From Paenibacillus sp. RC67 (GTDB taxonomy: Bacteria; Bacillota; Bacilli; Paenibacillales; NBRC-103111): a DNA stretch of 64,000 nt. The stretch lies in NCBI RefSeq assembly GCF_030020805.1, contig NZ_CP125098.1, positions 2,999,501 through 3,063,500 on the forward strand, read 5' to 3'. Both the position numbers and the translations under genes were made by a program. Below, in pieces: positions 9,680 through 17,092 of this stretch. The stretch's first letter is position 1. Each line of letters starts with the position of its first letter. The notes beneath the pieces are model-generated. The model was not told the origin of the DNA. It did not search any database and saw only the letters and a list, made by a program, of their open reading frames with translations.

Positions 9680-9716
9680 GAAAGCCAAGGGAAGAATTTC
9701 TTCTCTTGGCTTTTTT
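9680..9716 (+). terminator. Rho-independent terminator of the RND operon
   Basis: AAAGCCAAGGGAAGAA pairs with TTCTCTTGGCTTT around a 4-nt loop, followed by six T. Confidence 0.85.
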
Positions 9717-9909
9717 ACTCTCAATGTTAACTTTGAGAAGCTTGTTTATCAGAGACGATGGATCTCCACTCGCTTAACAGTGGAGCGTAGGACAATTGCA
9801 TTAGGGGGCTTTCGACAGATCGTTTCAGATGACCTTTTTTCTAATTTTTGGTTGTTTCTATAGAGAATTCCATGTATACTGATTCAAATTAAGAAGGTGG
9901 GTGGATTCA

Positions 9910-10476
9910 ATGACGATAACGAGGGAAATGATTTTTAGTAAGCTTCCTGTTCTGGAGACGGAGAGGACGATACTCAGAAAGCTCCAGTTCAAAGATGCCG
10001 AGGATATGTTTCGATACGGCTCCAATGAAGAAGTATCCAAATACACGACATGGCCCACTCATCAATCGCTTGAGGATACACGGAGATTTATTGAAGCAGT
10101 AATGAACGCTTACGAAGAACATAAGATTGCACCTTGGGGCATAGAGGACAAGCAAACGAAGCTCATGATCGGCACTGTAGGCTTTGTCAGCTGGAATGTG
10201 GTTCATGCTCGGGCGGAGATTGGATATGCATTATCCCGTGATTTTTGGAATCTAGGCTATATGACGGAAATCATGAAACGGATTGTGGAATTTGGCTTTA
10301 ACGAAATGAAGCTGGTACGAATGGAAGCAAGATGTCATCCTGATAATATTGGATCTGCTCGAGTGATGGAGAAGTCAGGAATGCAATTTGAAGGAACATT
10401 GCGAAAGCATATATATACCAAGGGTGAGTATCAGGACGCTAAAATGTACGCAATCATTAATGAGGCTCTTTATTAG
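9910..10476 (+). CDS. GNAT-family acetyltransferase, RimJ/RimL type
   Basis: 188 residues from ATG 9910 (AAGGTGG about 9 bp upstream). It has the order of RimJ/RimL-like N-acetyltransferases: LETERTILRKLQFKDAEDMF near the N-terminus, EIGYALSRDFWNLGYMTEIM in the acetyl-CoA-binding region, and HPDNIGSARVMEKSGMQFEG near the end. It would acetylate an amino group of a protein or small molecule with acetyl-CoA; the substrate is unknown. Monocistronic. Confidence 0.85.
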   Translation: MTITREMIFSKLPVLETERTILRKLQFKDAEDMFRYGSNEEVSKYTTWPTHQSLEDTRRFIEAVMNAYEEHKIAPWGIEDKQTKLMIGTVGFVSWNVVHARAEIGYALSRDFWNLGYMTEIMKRIVEFGFNEMKLVRMEARCHPDNIGSARVMEKSGMQFEGTLRKHIYTKGEYQDAKMYAIINEALY

Positions 10477-10506
10477 AAGCACGAAAGTCACTGTAACACT
10501 GTAACT

Positions 10507-10674
10507 TTATTTCTCGTATAGACGAATCGGCTTTTCAATCTCGGCATAATTTTCATTGATGTCGCGTGTTATGGAATCGAGAATATGTAATGCCTCTTTT
10601 TGCTTGTCTTCGTCCTCAATGAAGCGAAGCAAGGTTTGCAGATAGTCGATTCTGGTTTTGGTTACGAACCTCAT
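10507..10674 (-). CDS. Small helical protein, 55 residues, unknown
   Basis: Reading the reverse strand from ATG 10674 gives a complete 55-residue frame ending in TAA. The product begins MRFVTKTRIDYLQTLLRF and ends EKPIRLYEK, is charged and predicted helical, and resembles typical small conserved proteins rather than random translation. AAGGGG lies about 11 bp upstream, a weak ribosome binding site. It fills an otherwise empty gap between two forward genes. Function unknown. Confidence 0.5.
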   Translation of the reverse strand: MRFVTKTRIDYLQTLLRFIEDEDKQKEALHILDSITRDINENYAEIEKPIRLYEK

Positions 10675-10748
10675 AGTGAGTATAGCCCCTTATCTCAGGA
10701 TAAACTGAATGCTGATATCATACCATTCGAGTTGAATTATCGTTTTTA

Positions 10749-10776
10749 GGCCGGTCCATTAGGAGCGGTCTTTTTT
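10749..10776 (+). terminator. Probable Rho-independent terminator
   Basis: GGCCGGTCC and GGAGCGGTC pair with one mismatch around ATTA and are followed by six T. It separates the acetyltransferase region from the glycosyltransferase operon. Confidence 0.55.
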
Positions 10777-10858
10777 GTGATGTAAGAAAGCTAAGTACTT
10801 GAATGGAGACAATCTGAATAAATTATGAATAGGAAGGTGTCGGAAAGAGAGGTGTCAG

Positions 10859-11632
10859 ATGAAATCGAAGGTGATTATCGGTCTACCTGCTTACAACGAA
10901 GGCAATGTGCTTCCTATTCTTCTTTTGAAACTGGAATTGTTAAGGCGCCAGATGGATGAACGCTTACATATTATTGTCGTTGATGATGGCAGCACAGATG
11001 ATACGGCAGCTATTTTGCGGGAATATACGGCTATTCATCCAGATATGAGAGTACTTACTCATTCACATAATCGGGGGCTTGGGGAAGCCATGAATACGAT
11101 GTTTGACCATGTAGTCAACCATTTTGATTTTGATGATATTCTCATCACTTTGGATGCCGACAATACCCATAACCCAGCCACTATTCCTCATTTGGTTAAA
11201 AAGCTTAGGCTGGAGGCATTGGACATGGTTATTGCTTCGAGATATGCAGATGGCGGAAAGGAACTTGGTTTGGCTTGGTATCGAAAGCTGTTTAGTCGCG
11301 GAGCCAGATGGTTTTTTAAGCTATTTTTTCCTATTGCCAATGTCAATGATTATTCAAGTGGCTTCAGATGTTATCGAATCAGTACCCTACTCAAAGCGAT
11401 GACTTATTATAATGGCCCACTTGTTACGAGCAGCGGATTTGAATGCATGGCGGAGATTATGGCGAGATTCAGCCGAATGGGAGTTCGGGCAGGGGAATAT
11501 CCACTTATTCTCGAATATCATCTAAAAGAAACCAAAAGCAAAATGAACATATGGAGAACCATAATAGGTTATTTTAAGCTATTGAAAAAGGTAAAGGTCG
11601 ACAAAAAGTGGAGCAAGGAACATGCACTATGA
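10859..11632 (+). CDS. Family 2 glycosyltransferase, DPM1-like
   Basis: 257 residues with the GT-A fold of dolichol/undecaprenyl-phosphate sugar synthases: GLPAYNEG at the N-terminus, VVDDGSTDDT, LDADNTH (the DxD metal-binding motif) and FRCYR. There are no clear membrane helices, so it is a soluble or peripheral enzyme. It is expected to transfer a sugar from a nucleotide donor to a polyprenyl phosphate. Its stop overlaps the start of the small membrane carrier gene by 4 bp, and a GT-C enzyme follows, together suggesting an envelope glycosylation route. Confidence 0.85.
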   Translation: MKSKVIIGLPAYNEGNVLPILLLKLELLRRQMDERLHIIVVDDGSTDDTAAILREYTAIHPDMRVLTHSHNRGLGEAMNTMFDHVVNHFDFDDILITLDADNTHNPATIPHLVKKLRLEALDMVIASRYADGGKELGLAWYRKLFSRGARWFFKLFFPIANVNDYSSGFRCYRISTLLKAMTYYNGPLVTSSGFECMAEIMARFSRMGVRAGEYPLILEYHLKETKSKMNIWRTIIGYFKLLKKVKVDKKWSKEHAL

Positions 11633-11991
11633 AAACGATATGGCTAATTCTCATTTCAGTCGTCTTGGGGGCACTGGGCCAGGTTATTTTAAAGCTTGGC
11701 TCCAATAAATTAGGAGCAGTCTCTCTGTCGTTACCCACATTAGCTACCAGCATTATAAGGCTGCTTAAAACTCCTGAAATTGTGATCGGATTGATTTTGT
11801 TTGGAACAAGCTTCTTATTGTGGATTAAAGTACTATCCCGTTCTGAATTAAGCTACGCCTACCCAATGGTAAGTATCGGCTATATTCTAGTTGTCATTCT
11901 CTCTTATTTTTTGTTAGATGAGTCCTTCAGTTGGAACAAATTAATGGGCATAGTAATCATTGTCGCAGGGGTGTGGTTTATAAATAAATAG
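11629..11991 (+). CDS. EmrE/ArnE-like small membrane carrier
   Basis: 120 residues starting at ATG 11629, which overlaps the upstream stop (ATGA); AAGGAA lies just before. Four hydrophobic helices with the SMR/EamA half-repeat pattern (GALGQVILKLGSN, then SYAYPMVSIGYILVVILSYF). Proteins of this type next to polyprenyl-phosphate sugar synthases (for example ArnE/ArnF) flip the lipid-linked sugar across the membrane, and that role is inferred here. Confidence 0.75.
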   Translation: MKTIWLILISVVLGALGQVILKLGSNKLGAVSLSLPTLATSIIRLLKTPEIVIGLILFGTSFLLWIKVLSRSELSYAYPMVSIGYILVVILSYFLLDESFSWNKLMGIVIIVAGVWFINK

Positions 11992-12014
11992 GAAGGGGAG
12001 GTACTTTTTACATT

Positions 12015-13436
12015 TTGAATATGAAGAAACCTCGTAATGGGTATTTGATTGTGCTCATTCTTATTTTCATAGCTGTGCTACGTGTACCGACTTTGGCAAA
12101 TTCCCCTTATGAATATGATTCCTGGAGACAGTCGGATACAGAATCTATAGCCATTAATTTTTTGGAAAATCATTTTAACCTATTGTATCCGCAACTGAAC
12201 TACGATGGTCCTATGCCGAATTATGTGCAATTAGAGTTTCAGATTACGACAGGGATTATTGCCGTACTGTACAATTTATTCGGTTATCACTATATGTTGG
12301 CCAGAATAGTCCCTTTAAGCTTTTTTATTGGTTCGGCGTATTTTTTATATCTCATTGCCAAACGTTATTATTCGGTTCAGACTGCGTGGATTACGACGCT
12401 TTTGTACGGGATTTTACCCCTTTCTATTTTGTATTCAAGAGCTATCATGCCTGAATCGGCAGCTCTATTCTTTATGCTTGGAGCCTTTTACTTGTTTGTT
12501 CAATGGATAGATCACAAGCGGTTCTGGGTACTTATAGCAGCGGGAGTTTTCACAGCTCTTGCCATCTCGCAAAAAATACCAACTGTATTCGTTGGGATAC
12601 CTATGATGGGGATGGCCTTGAAGGAATACAGGCTTAGGAGCCTTGTGAGGTGGGAGCTTTGGCTATTTGCCCTCATGTCACTGCTGCCACCTTATTTGTA
12701 TTTCCAATGGTTAAGCACAATTGCTGAATTTCCATTCGTTACTGGCATTGCGACCAAGCATATTCTCCCAAGTCTATTCACCAGCATCGCTTCCCCAGAG
12801 GCGCTTCATTTTTTTGCAGAGCAAGTACCAAATGCATTTACATGGTATGGAATCGTGTTATTCATTGCAGGGCTGCTTACAATTCATTGGAAAAAAGAGT
12901 ATCCGATAGGAATTTGGACTTTGGCGATGCTAGTCGAATTGGTTACTGTAGTAGCTACGATTAAGTTTGATTATTACTTGATATTGATCGGCCCGTTGGT
13001 CGCTTTGCTCGGGGGAGTAACGCTCGGCTCTATTTGGAACAAGCTTCCCGGGAAGGTGGTTACGGTTATTGCTATAGTTCTAATTGCCTGGCAGAGCTAC
13101 CAGCTGACCTCACCACTGCTTAGGGAACAGCATACCGTTTTACTGAGACAAGCCGAGGTGGTTCAGGCCTATACTTCGACTAATGATCTGATAGTAGTGG
13201 GAACGGACGATCCTTCATTGCTTAACGCCAGTCATCGTAAGGGGTGGAGAGTAGGCAATACGATGCCGCAGGATCCTATCGCGGAGCTTCAATATTTTGT
13301 GAAAATGGGCGCAAAGTACTTTGTTCCGCTTAGAGGGCATATCGATGGCGACGACGGGAGCTTGCAGCAATATGTAAAGGATCGGTATACACTCATTGAT
13401 GTTAAGGACGGTTATTTTATTTACAAGCTGCAATAA
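12015..13436 (+). CDS. GT-C membrane glycosyltransferase, ArnT/PMT-like
   Basis: 473 residues with about 10-11 membrane segments. The first extracytoplasmic loop contains the acidic pair region YEYDSWRQSDTE, typical for ArnT/PMT (GT39/GT83) enzymes that use a polyprenyl-phosphate sugar. A soluble C-terminal part follows (about residues 370-473). TTG 12015 is preferred because GGAAGGGGAGG ends 12 bp upstream; the ATG two codons later would be farther from it. Third gene of the operon; the acceptor (teichoic acid, protein or other) is unknown. Confidence 0.75.
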   Translation: MNMKKPRNGYLIVLILIFIAVLRVPTLANSPYEYDSWRQSDTESIAINFLENHFNLLYPQLNYDGPMPNYVQLEFQITTGIIAVLYNLFGYHYMLARIVPLSFFIGSAYFLYLIAKRYYSVQTAWITTLLYGILPLSILYSRAIMPESAALFFMLGAFYLFVQWIDHKRFWVLIAAGVFTALAISQKIPTVFVGIPMMGMALKEYRLRSLVRWELWLFALMSLLPPYLYFQWLSTIAEFPFVTGIATKHILPSLFTSIASPEALHFFAEQVPNAFTWYGIVLFIAGLLTIHWKKEYPIGIWTLAMLVELVTVVATIKFDYYLILIGPLVALLGGVTLGSIWNKLPGKVVTVIAIVLIAWQSYQLTSPLLREQHTVLLRQAEVVQAYTSTNDLIVVGTDDPSLLNASHRKGWRVGNTMPQDPIAELQYFVKMGAKYFVPLRGHIDGDDGSLQQYVKDRYTLIDVKDGYFIYKLQ

Positions 13437-13445
13437 AATTAAAGA

Positions 13446-13484
13446 TAGGCTCTGAACGCTTTGGTTGGCGAAGGAGCCTTTTTT
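13446..13484 (+). terminator. Rho-independent terminator of the GT operon
   Basis: AGGCTC and GGAGCCT arms with an inner GC-containing stem, followed by six T. Confidence 0.75.
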
Positions 13485-13517
13485 GCTTATGAAACAACTT
13501 GATAAGGGTTTAAATTA

Positions 13518-13547
13518 TTGACATAGGAGTCATAAAATACTTATAAC
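13518..13547 (+). promoter_or_regulatory. Orphan SigA-like promoter
   Basis: A perfect TTGACA (13518-13523) and TATAAC (13542-13547) are 18 bp apart, yet no intact forward gene follows before the transposase fragment. It may be left from a lost gene. Apart from this and the fragment, the 420-bp gap 13437-13857 shows nothing recognisable. Confidence 0.4.
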
Positions 13548-13693
13548 ATTTTGAATTTTGAAGCGATAAAGAATGATGTGTCCTCTGAACCTAAAAAGCC
13601 CGTAGGCTTATATAAAGGCATTCGAGAATCACGCTTTCGAAACGGTTTAGCTTGCATTTATAGTGGGAGCCTTCTTTTTCACAATTAGCCGGG

Positions 13694-13834
13694 CATGGAC
13701 GAGCTACAGCATCTCAAATTAATGATGTAATGGGGAATCTTCTTCATGAAGACGCTGTGTTATGTACGGATTCTGCAACTAATTACAAGTCATTTTCCCA
13801 GCAAAATAACATTAATCACGAAACAAGAGTCTAA
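13694..13834 (+). pseudogene. IS1595/ISXO2-type transposase fragment
   Basis: In frame 13694-13834 about 46 residues can be read: HGRATASQINDVM, then LLHEDAVLCTDSATNYKSF, ending NNINHETRV and a stop. HGRAT followed by LCTDSxxNY is the central part of DDE transposases of the IS1595 family, where the Asp is catalytic. The N- and C-terminal parts are missing, and no terminal inverted repeats were found, so it is a dead remnant. Confidence 0.65.
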
Positions 13835-13857
13835 CTTCATATTTAAGGGTCTAGCAG

Positions 13858-14313
13858 TTAATGTGAAAGTTTATTCCTGATTTGATCTAAATGATGAATA
13901 TCATGCTTTGAAAAGATAGTAATGTAACTATCAATAGTAAACTGTCGTTTACCCGAACCAATAGTGAATCGTAGATCGCCTTCGATACTATTGATAGCCT
14001 CAAATAATTGGTTACGTGTATATACAAACTCATCAATTAAAGAAACCACATTCTTGAAGCTACTGATATACTGAATCCCTTCATTATTGTGGGAATCATG
14101 ATATGGGAATGCAATTAGATTTGCTCCTTGCGCCATGAAAGGGATATGTTGTTCTAAAATAAATTTATCCCAATAGTGTAGGTGTCCAATTATTTCCCTA
14201 ATTGACCATTTCCCTTCTTTAATAGGGTTAAGCATTTTATGGACTTCAATTTCTTTTAACAATGCTATTTCTTTAGTTGTGTCCTGATAACTAATAATTG
14301 CTTTCAAGCTCAT
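13858..14313 (-). CDS. DinB-family metal-dependent hydrolase-like protein
   Basis: 151 residues from ATG 14313, preceded by GGTGGAGAAG; a further in-frame ATG at 14331 lacks a ribosome binding site. It shows the four-helix DinB/YfiT fold with the histidine positions of the family: IIGHLHYWDKF in helix 2 and HDIHHLDQI near the end. Some DinB proteins act as thiol (bacillithiol) transferases; this one has no assigned substrate. It lies between two gene remnants but is itself intact. Confidence 0.8.
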   Translation of the reverse strand: MSLKAIISYQDTTKEIALLKEIEVHKMLNPIKEGKWSIREIIGHLHYWDKFILEQHIPFMAQGANLIAFPYHDSHNNEGIQYISSFKNVVSLIDEFVYTRNQLFEAINSIEGDLRFTIGSGKRQFTIDSYITIFSKHDIHHLDQIRNKLSH

Positions 14314-14399
14314 TTGACTCTTCTCCACCATATTTAAAATTTAGATTCTGGAATTATTATACTTTAACGAGAGCTAACCTGTAAAGAACATATGTTCTC

Positions 14400-14716
14400 A
14401 ATAATGTACTTGCACTAACGGAGAAGAAGCTTGGAGCCGGTCGCAATGTGTGCAACTTAACTTTGTCTGGCACTAGGTACAGGTGTAGGAGGAGCCATCA
14501 TATCGGATGGACGATTGGTGCATGGGGTGGCGCTGGAGAATTGGGCATATGTCGGTGGGCTTCAACGGGCTCCCCTGCGTATGTGGAGGTATCGGATGCC
14601 TCGAGCAGTATGCAACTGGTACAGGAATCGCGAATCGGATGCGCTTGATGCTATCGAAGGAAGCGGCCAGCGAACCCGTTGTACAACTGGATGCCAGGCG
14701 GGTGTTAGAGCTTTGA
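14400..14716 (+). pseudogene. ROK-family sugar kinase/regulator, broken
   Basis: Three frames together read like the middle of a ROK protein. The first gives NNVLALTEKKLGAGRNV (14400-14470), the second LGTGVGGAIISDGRLVHGV (14473-14530), the third IGHMSVGFNGLPCVCGGIGC plus LEQYATGTGIANRMR (from about 14525 to TGA at 14714-14716). The zinc-binding ROK signature CxCGxxGCxE is intact in the third. At least two frameshifts, and the N-terminal third (with the DNA- or ATP-binding start) and the C-terminus are absent. A clear pseudogene; kinase or repressor cannot be told. Confidence 0.8.
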
Positions 14717-14795
14717 CAGGAAGGGGAAATCTGAGCGGTATGCTCGGCGCCGGATTGCAGGTATGGGGGTATAGTTAAGCCTTACTAATAATAAG

Positions 14796-14853
14796 AACCG
14801 TCTGGCTATGAACTGCATTTGGAGGCGCAGTTTACACAAAGACGGTTTTTTTT
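14796..14853 (+). terminator. Nested hairpin terminator after ROK remnant
   Basis: Outer arms AACCGTCT/AGACGGTT and inner arms AACTGC/GCAGTT, then eight T. It appears to be the surviving terminator of the lost ROK gene. Confidence 0.75.
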
Positions 14854-14884
14854 ATATATAAGTAAATCAGCCAAATTAGAGAGC

Positions 14885-14933
14885 TGGATCTGGGAACGAC
14901 CTGAATCGTAGTTCATCTTCGTTCCCAGATCCA
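14885..14933. repeat. Perfect 15-bp inverted repeat, 19-nt loop
   Basis: TGGATCTGGGAACGA (14885-14899) is exactly complementary to 14919-14933. No T run follows on either side, so it is not a standard terminator. It lies in the decayed stretch between the ROK remnant and the HAD gene. Confidence 0.7.
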
Positions 14934-15106
14934 CCATAAGGTTTCAGTCTAATACCGCAGTTATTCTACTCGAAATTGATGCCTGAATCTCTAACCTTAT
15001 TTTATAATTACTTACAATAATATCCTGAATATATGATATATTAAATAAGAATTCTAGGCTTTATCTAACTCTTGTAACACACGGTGCTGAGCGAGGAGGA
15101 TCCGAT

Positions 15107-15682
15107 TTGAATATTTTGTGGGACTTTGATGGGACCTTGTTTAATACATATCCAGCCTATACGGATATTATGTATGAAGTAATGGAAGAAAGGGTACCTC
15201 GAGACGAAATCCTATCGAATTTAAAGATCTCGTTCTCTCACACTGTCAAGCATTATGCTTTGGGAGAACATCATTTGAAGCAGATTTTTATTAAAGAACA
15301 AAGCTTGCATCCTAGCAAAACCATGCCATTTCCTTACGTGGAAAATATATTGAAGCGGGCAGATATCAATGTGATCATGACGCATAAGCCGCGAAAAGAA
15401 GTCTTACCTATTCTGGAGCATTACGGATGGATGCATTACTTTGTAGAGATGGTCGCTGGCGGTGACGGATATCCTAGCAAACCGAACTCAGAGTCCTATG
15501 TTTATTTGCACGACAAATATAAGATAGATTGGGTTATTGGAGATCGAGAGATAGATATTATCCCAGGGAAAAGCATAGGAGTCAGGACCTGTTTATTTCA
15601 AAGTGATGCGCCTGGTGCCGATTTTTATGTGAGCCATTATGAAGAGCTTTACAATCATTTATTCAATGAAAGGAAACCATGA
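15107..15682 (+). CDS. HAD-superfamily hydrolase (phosphatase-like)
   Basis: 191 residues from TTG 15107 (GAGGAGG 9 bp upstream). HAD motif I is WDFDGTLFNT with the nucleophile Asp and general acid Asp, motif II is IMTHK, motif III Lys lies in SKPNSE, and motif IV is VIGDREIDI. A helical cap of C1 type lies between motifs I and II. It resembles phosphoglycolate phosphatase/beta-phosphoglucomutase relatives; the substrate is unknown. It precedes an adenylate kinase gene by 64 bp, probably as one unit. Confidence 0.85.
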   Translation: MNILWDFDGTLFNTYPAYTDIMYEVMEERVPRDEILSNLKISFSHTVKHYALGEHHLKQIFIKEQSLHPSKTMPFPYVENILKRADINVIMTHKPRKEVLPILEHYGWMHYFVEMVAGGDGYPSKPNSESYVYLHDKYKIDWVIGDREIDIIPGKSIGVRTCLFQSDAPGADFYVSHYEELYNHLFNERKP

Positions 15683-15746
15683 TATTCGGTGGGCAGTAGA
15701 CCAATACGCAGCTGGAAACTCGAAGGTCACGTTGAGGAGGAATAGC

Positions 15747-16424
15747 ATGAATGTCATATTATTAGGGCTTCCTGGTGCAGGCAAAGGAACGCAGGCGAAG
15801 ATCATTGTTGAAAGCCAGAACATACCGCATATTTCAACAGGAGATCTGTTTAGAAAAGCCGTTCAAGACCAGACGAAGCTGGGCCTATCGGCACAAGAAT
15901 ACATGAGCAAAGGTGTGCTAGTTCCCGATGATATAACCATAGGAATTGCATTGAACAGATTGGAACAGACGGATTGTAAACGAGGATTTCTTTTGGATGG
16001 ATTTCCTAGAAATGTTGAACAGGCTGTTGCTTTAAGAAAGTATTTGAGCAGTAAATCATCGATCATAGATTATGTTATTTATGTGGAAGTCTCTGATGAG
16101 CTGTTGTTAGATAGATTAACTGGGAGAAGGGTTTGCAGTGGATGTGGGGAAACTTATCATATATTGAACCATCCTCCGATTCAACCAGGAATTTGCGATA
16201 CATGCTCAAATCCGTTAGTCCAGCGGGAGGACGATACCGAGGAGACGGTGAAAAAACGTCTGAAGGTAAACAAAGAGCAGACAGAGCTATTATGTGATTT
16301 TTATCATGCTGAGGATAAGCTAAGAATTGTTGATGGAATGCAGCCAATAGTTAATGTTACGAGTGAGATTAAGAAAATGTTAGGAAACAGCGATTCTATA
16401 GAGAATTCGGTAAATCAGGATTGA
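15747..16424 (+). CDS. adk: Adenylate kinase with zinc-type LID
   Basis: 225 residues from ATG 15747 with GAGGAGG 6 bp upstream. It has the P-loop GLPGAGKGTQ, the NMP-binding part HISTGDLFR, DGFPRNVEQA, and a LID with four cysteines in C-x2-C-x16-C-x2-C (residues about 130-153), which binds zinc in Gram-positive enzymes. It catalyses ATP + AMP to 2 ADP. The essential adk normally sits in the ribosomal protein cluster next to secY; this copy follows a HAD gene, so it is probably a second, accessory adenylate kinase. Confidence 0.85.
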   Translation: MNVILLGLPGAGKGTQAKIIVESQNIPHISTGDLFRKAVQDQTKLGLSAQEYMSKGVLVPDDITIGIALNRLEQTDCKRGFLLDGFPRNVEQAVALRKYLSSKSSIIDYVIYVEVSDELLLDRLTGRRVCSGCGETYHILNHPPIQPGICDTCSNPLVQREDDTEETVKKRLKVNKEQTELLCDFYHAEDKLRIVDGMQPIVNVTSEIKKMLGNSDSIENSVNQD

Positions 16425-16447
16425 CGAACCCTGGCTCATCGATAGAA

Positions 16448-16478
16448 GAGCACGGACCTTTGGGTTCGGTGCTTTTTT
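16448..16478 (+). terminator. Rho-independent terminator after adk
   Basis: AGCAC...GGTGCT hairpin with a bulge, then six T. Confidence 0.65.
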
Positions 16479-16508
16479 AAATTATCTAAAAAAAGCCAAT
16501 AATCCAGC

Positions 16509-16547
16509 TTGACACCCTATCATCCTAAACACTACAATATGTAGTGT
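16509..16547 (+). promoter_or_regulatory. Promoter with palindromic operator, cytochrome gene
   Basis: TTGACA (16509-16514) and TACAAT (16533-16538) are 18 bp apart. A perfect inverted repeat, ACACTAC-AATAT-GTAGTGT (16529-16547), covers the -10 element, so a repressor binding there would block RNA polymerase. Confidence 0.55.
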
Positions 16548-16583
16548 TATATTCTATAACATTTATTATTGGAGGTTGGGTTG

Positions 16584-17042
16584 ATGAAAGTTCAATATGC
16601 AGCCATGGCAGCCGTCTTATCTACCGCACTTGCCTTATCTGGGTGCAGCACGAAACCAAGCAATGAAGGGCAGCAGTCTGCACCTGTTCAAAGCTCGAAT
16701 CAAGGGGCGCAGCCCCAAGGCTCTACAGCTCAAACGAGCCCAACGCCAACTCCAACCCCAGGTCAAACACAAGGTGCTGCCGGTAGTGACAGTAAAGCGA
16801 CTCCAGCAACAGCGATAAACGCAGAAGCTGTAGTTAAGCAGACTTGTATTGCGTGCCATGGGGATACATTAGATGGCAAAGGCAGCGACAAGAAAAATCT
16901 TCAAAAGATCGGCGCGAGAATGAATAAAGAACAAATTGTGAATCAGATCACGAATGGCGGGGGCGGAATGCCTGGCTTTAAGGGGAAGCTGAAGGAAGAA
17001 GAAATTGTAGCAATAGCTGCATGGCTTGAGGCAAAGAAATAA
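16584..17042 (+). CDS. Membrane-anchored cytochrome c lipoprotein
   Basis: 152 residues from ATG 16584 (GGAGG 8 bp upstream). A lipoprotein signal ends in LALSGC (Cys about 20), then a Gln/Ser/Pro/Thr-rich linker of about 60 residues, then a class I cytochrome c domain: heme-binding CIACH (about residues 90-94) and the axial Met in GGGGMPGF. It resembles Bacillus cytochrome c-551 (CccB), an electron carrier between the bc complex and cytochrome oxidase on the outer face of the membrane. Single gene. Confidence 0.88.
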   Translation: MKVQYAAMAAVLSTALALSGCSTKPSNEGQQSAPVQSSNQGAQPQGSTAQTSPTPTPTPGQTQGAAGSDSKATPATAINAEAVVKQTCIACHGDTLDGKGSDKKNLQKIGARMNKEQIVNQITNGGGGMPGFKGKLKEEEIVAIAAWLEAKK

Positions 17043-17046
17043 ACAG

Positions 17047-17091
17047 AAAGGCGACTCTCTTCCAGTAAGAAGCAGAGCCGCCTTTTATTTT
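17047..17091. terminator. Bidirectional terminator between convergent genes
   Basis: AAAGGCGACTCT and AGAGCCGCCTTTT arms with T-rich flanks on both sides, placed between the cytochrome and the convergent lipoprotein gene. Confidence 0.75.
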
Positions 17092-17092
17092 C

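Noticed and set aside
14507..14716. Independent 69-residue gene
   Set aside because: Its sequence is the middle of a ROK protein whose other parts are in neighbouring frames, so it is treated as a pseudogene piece.
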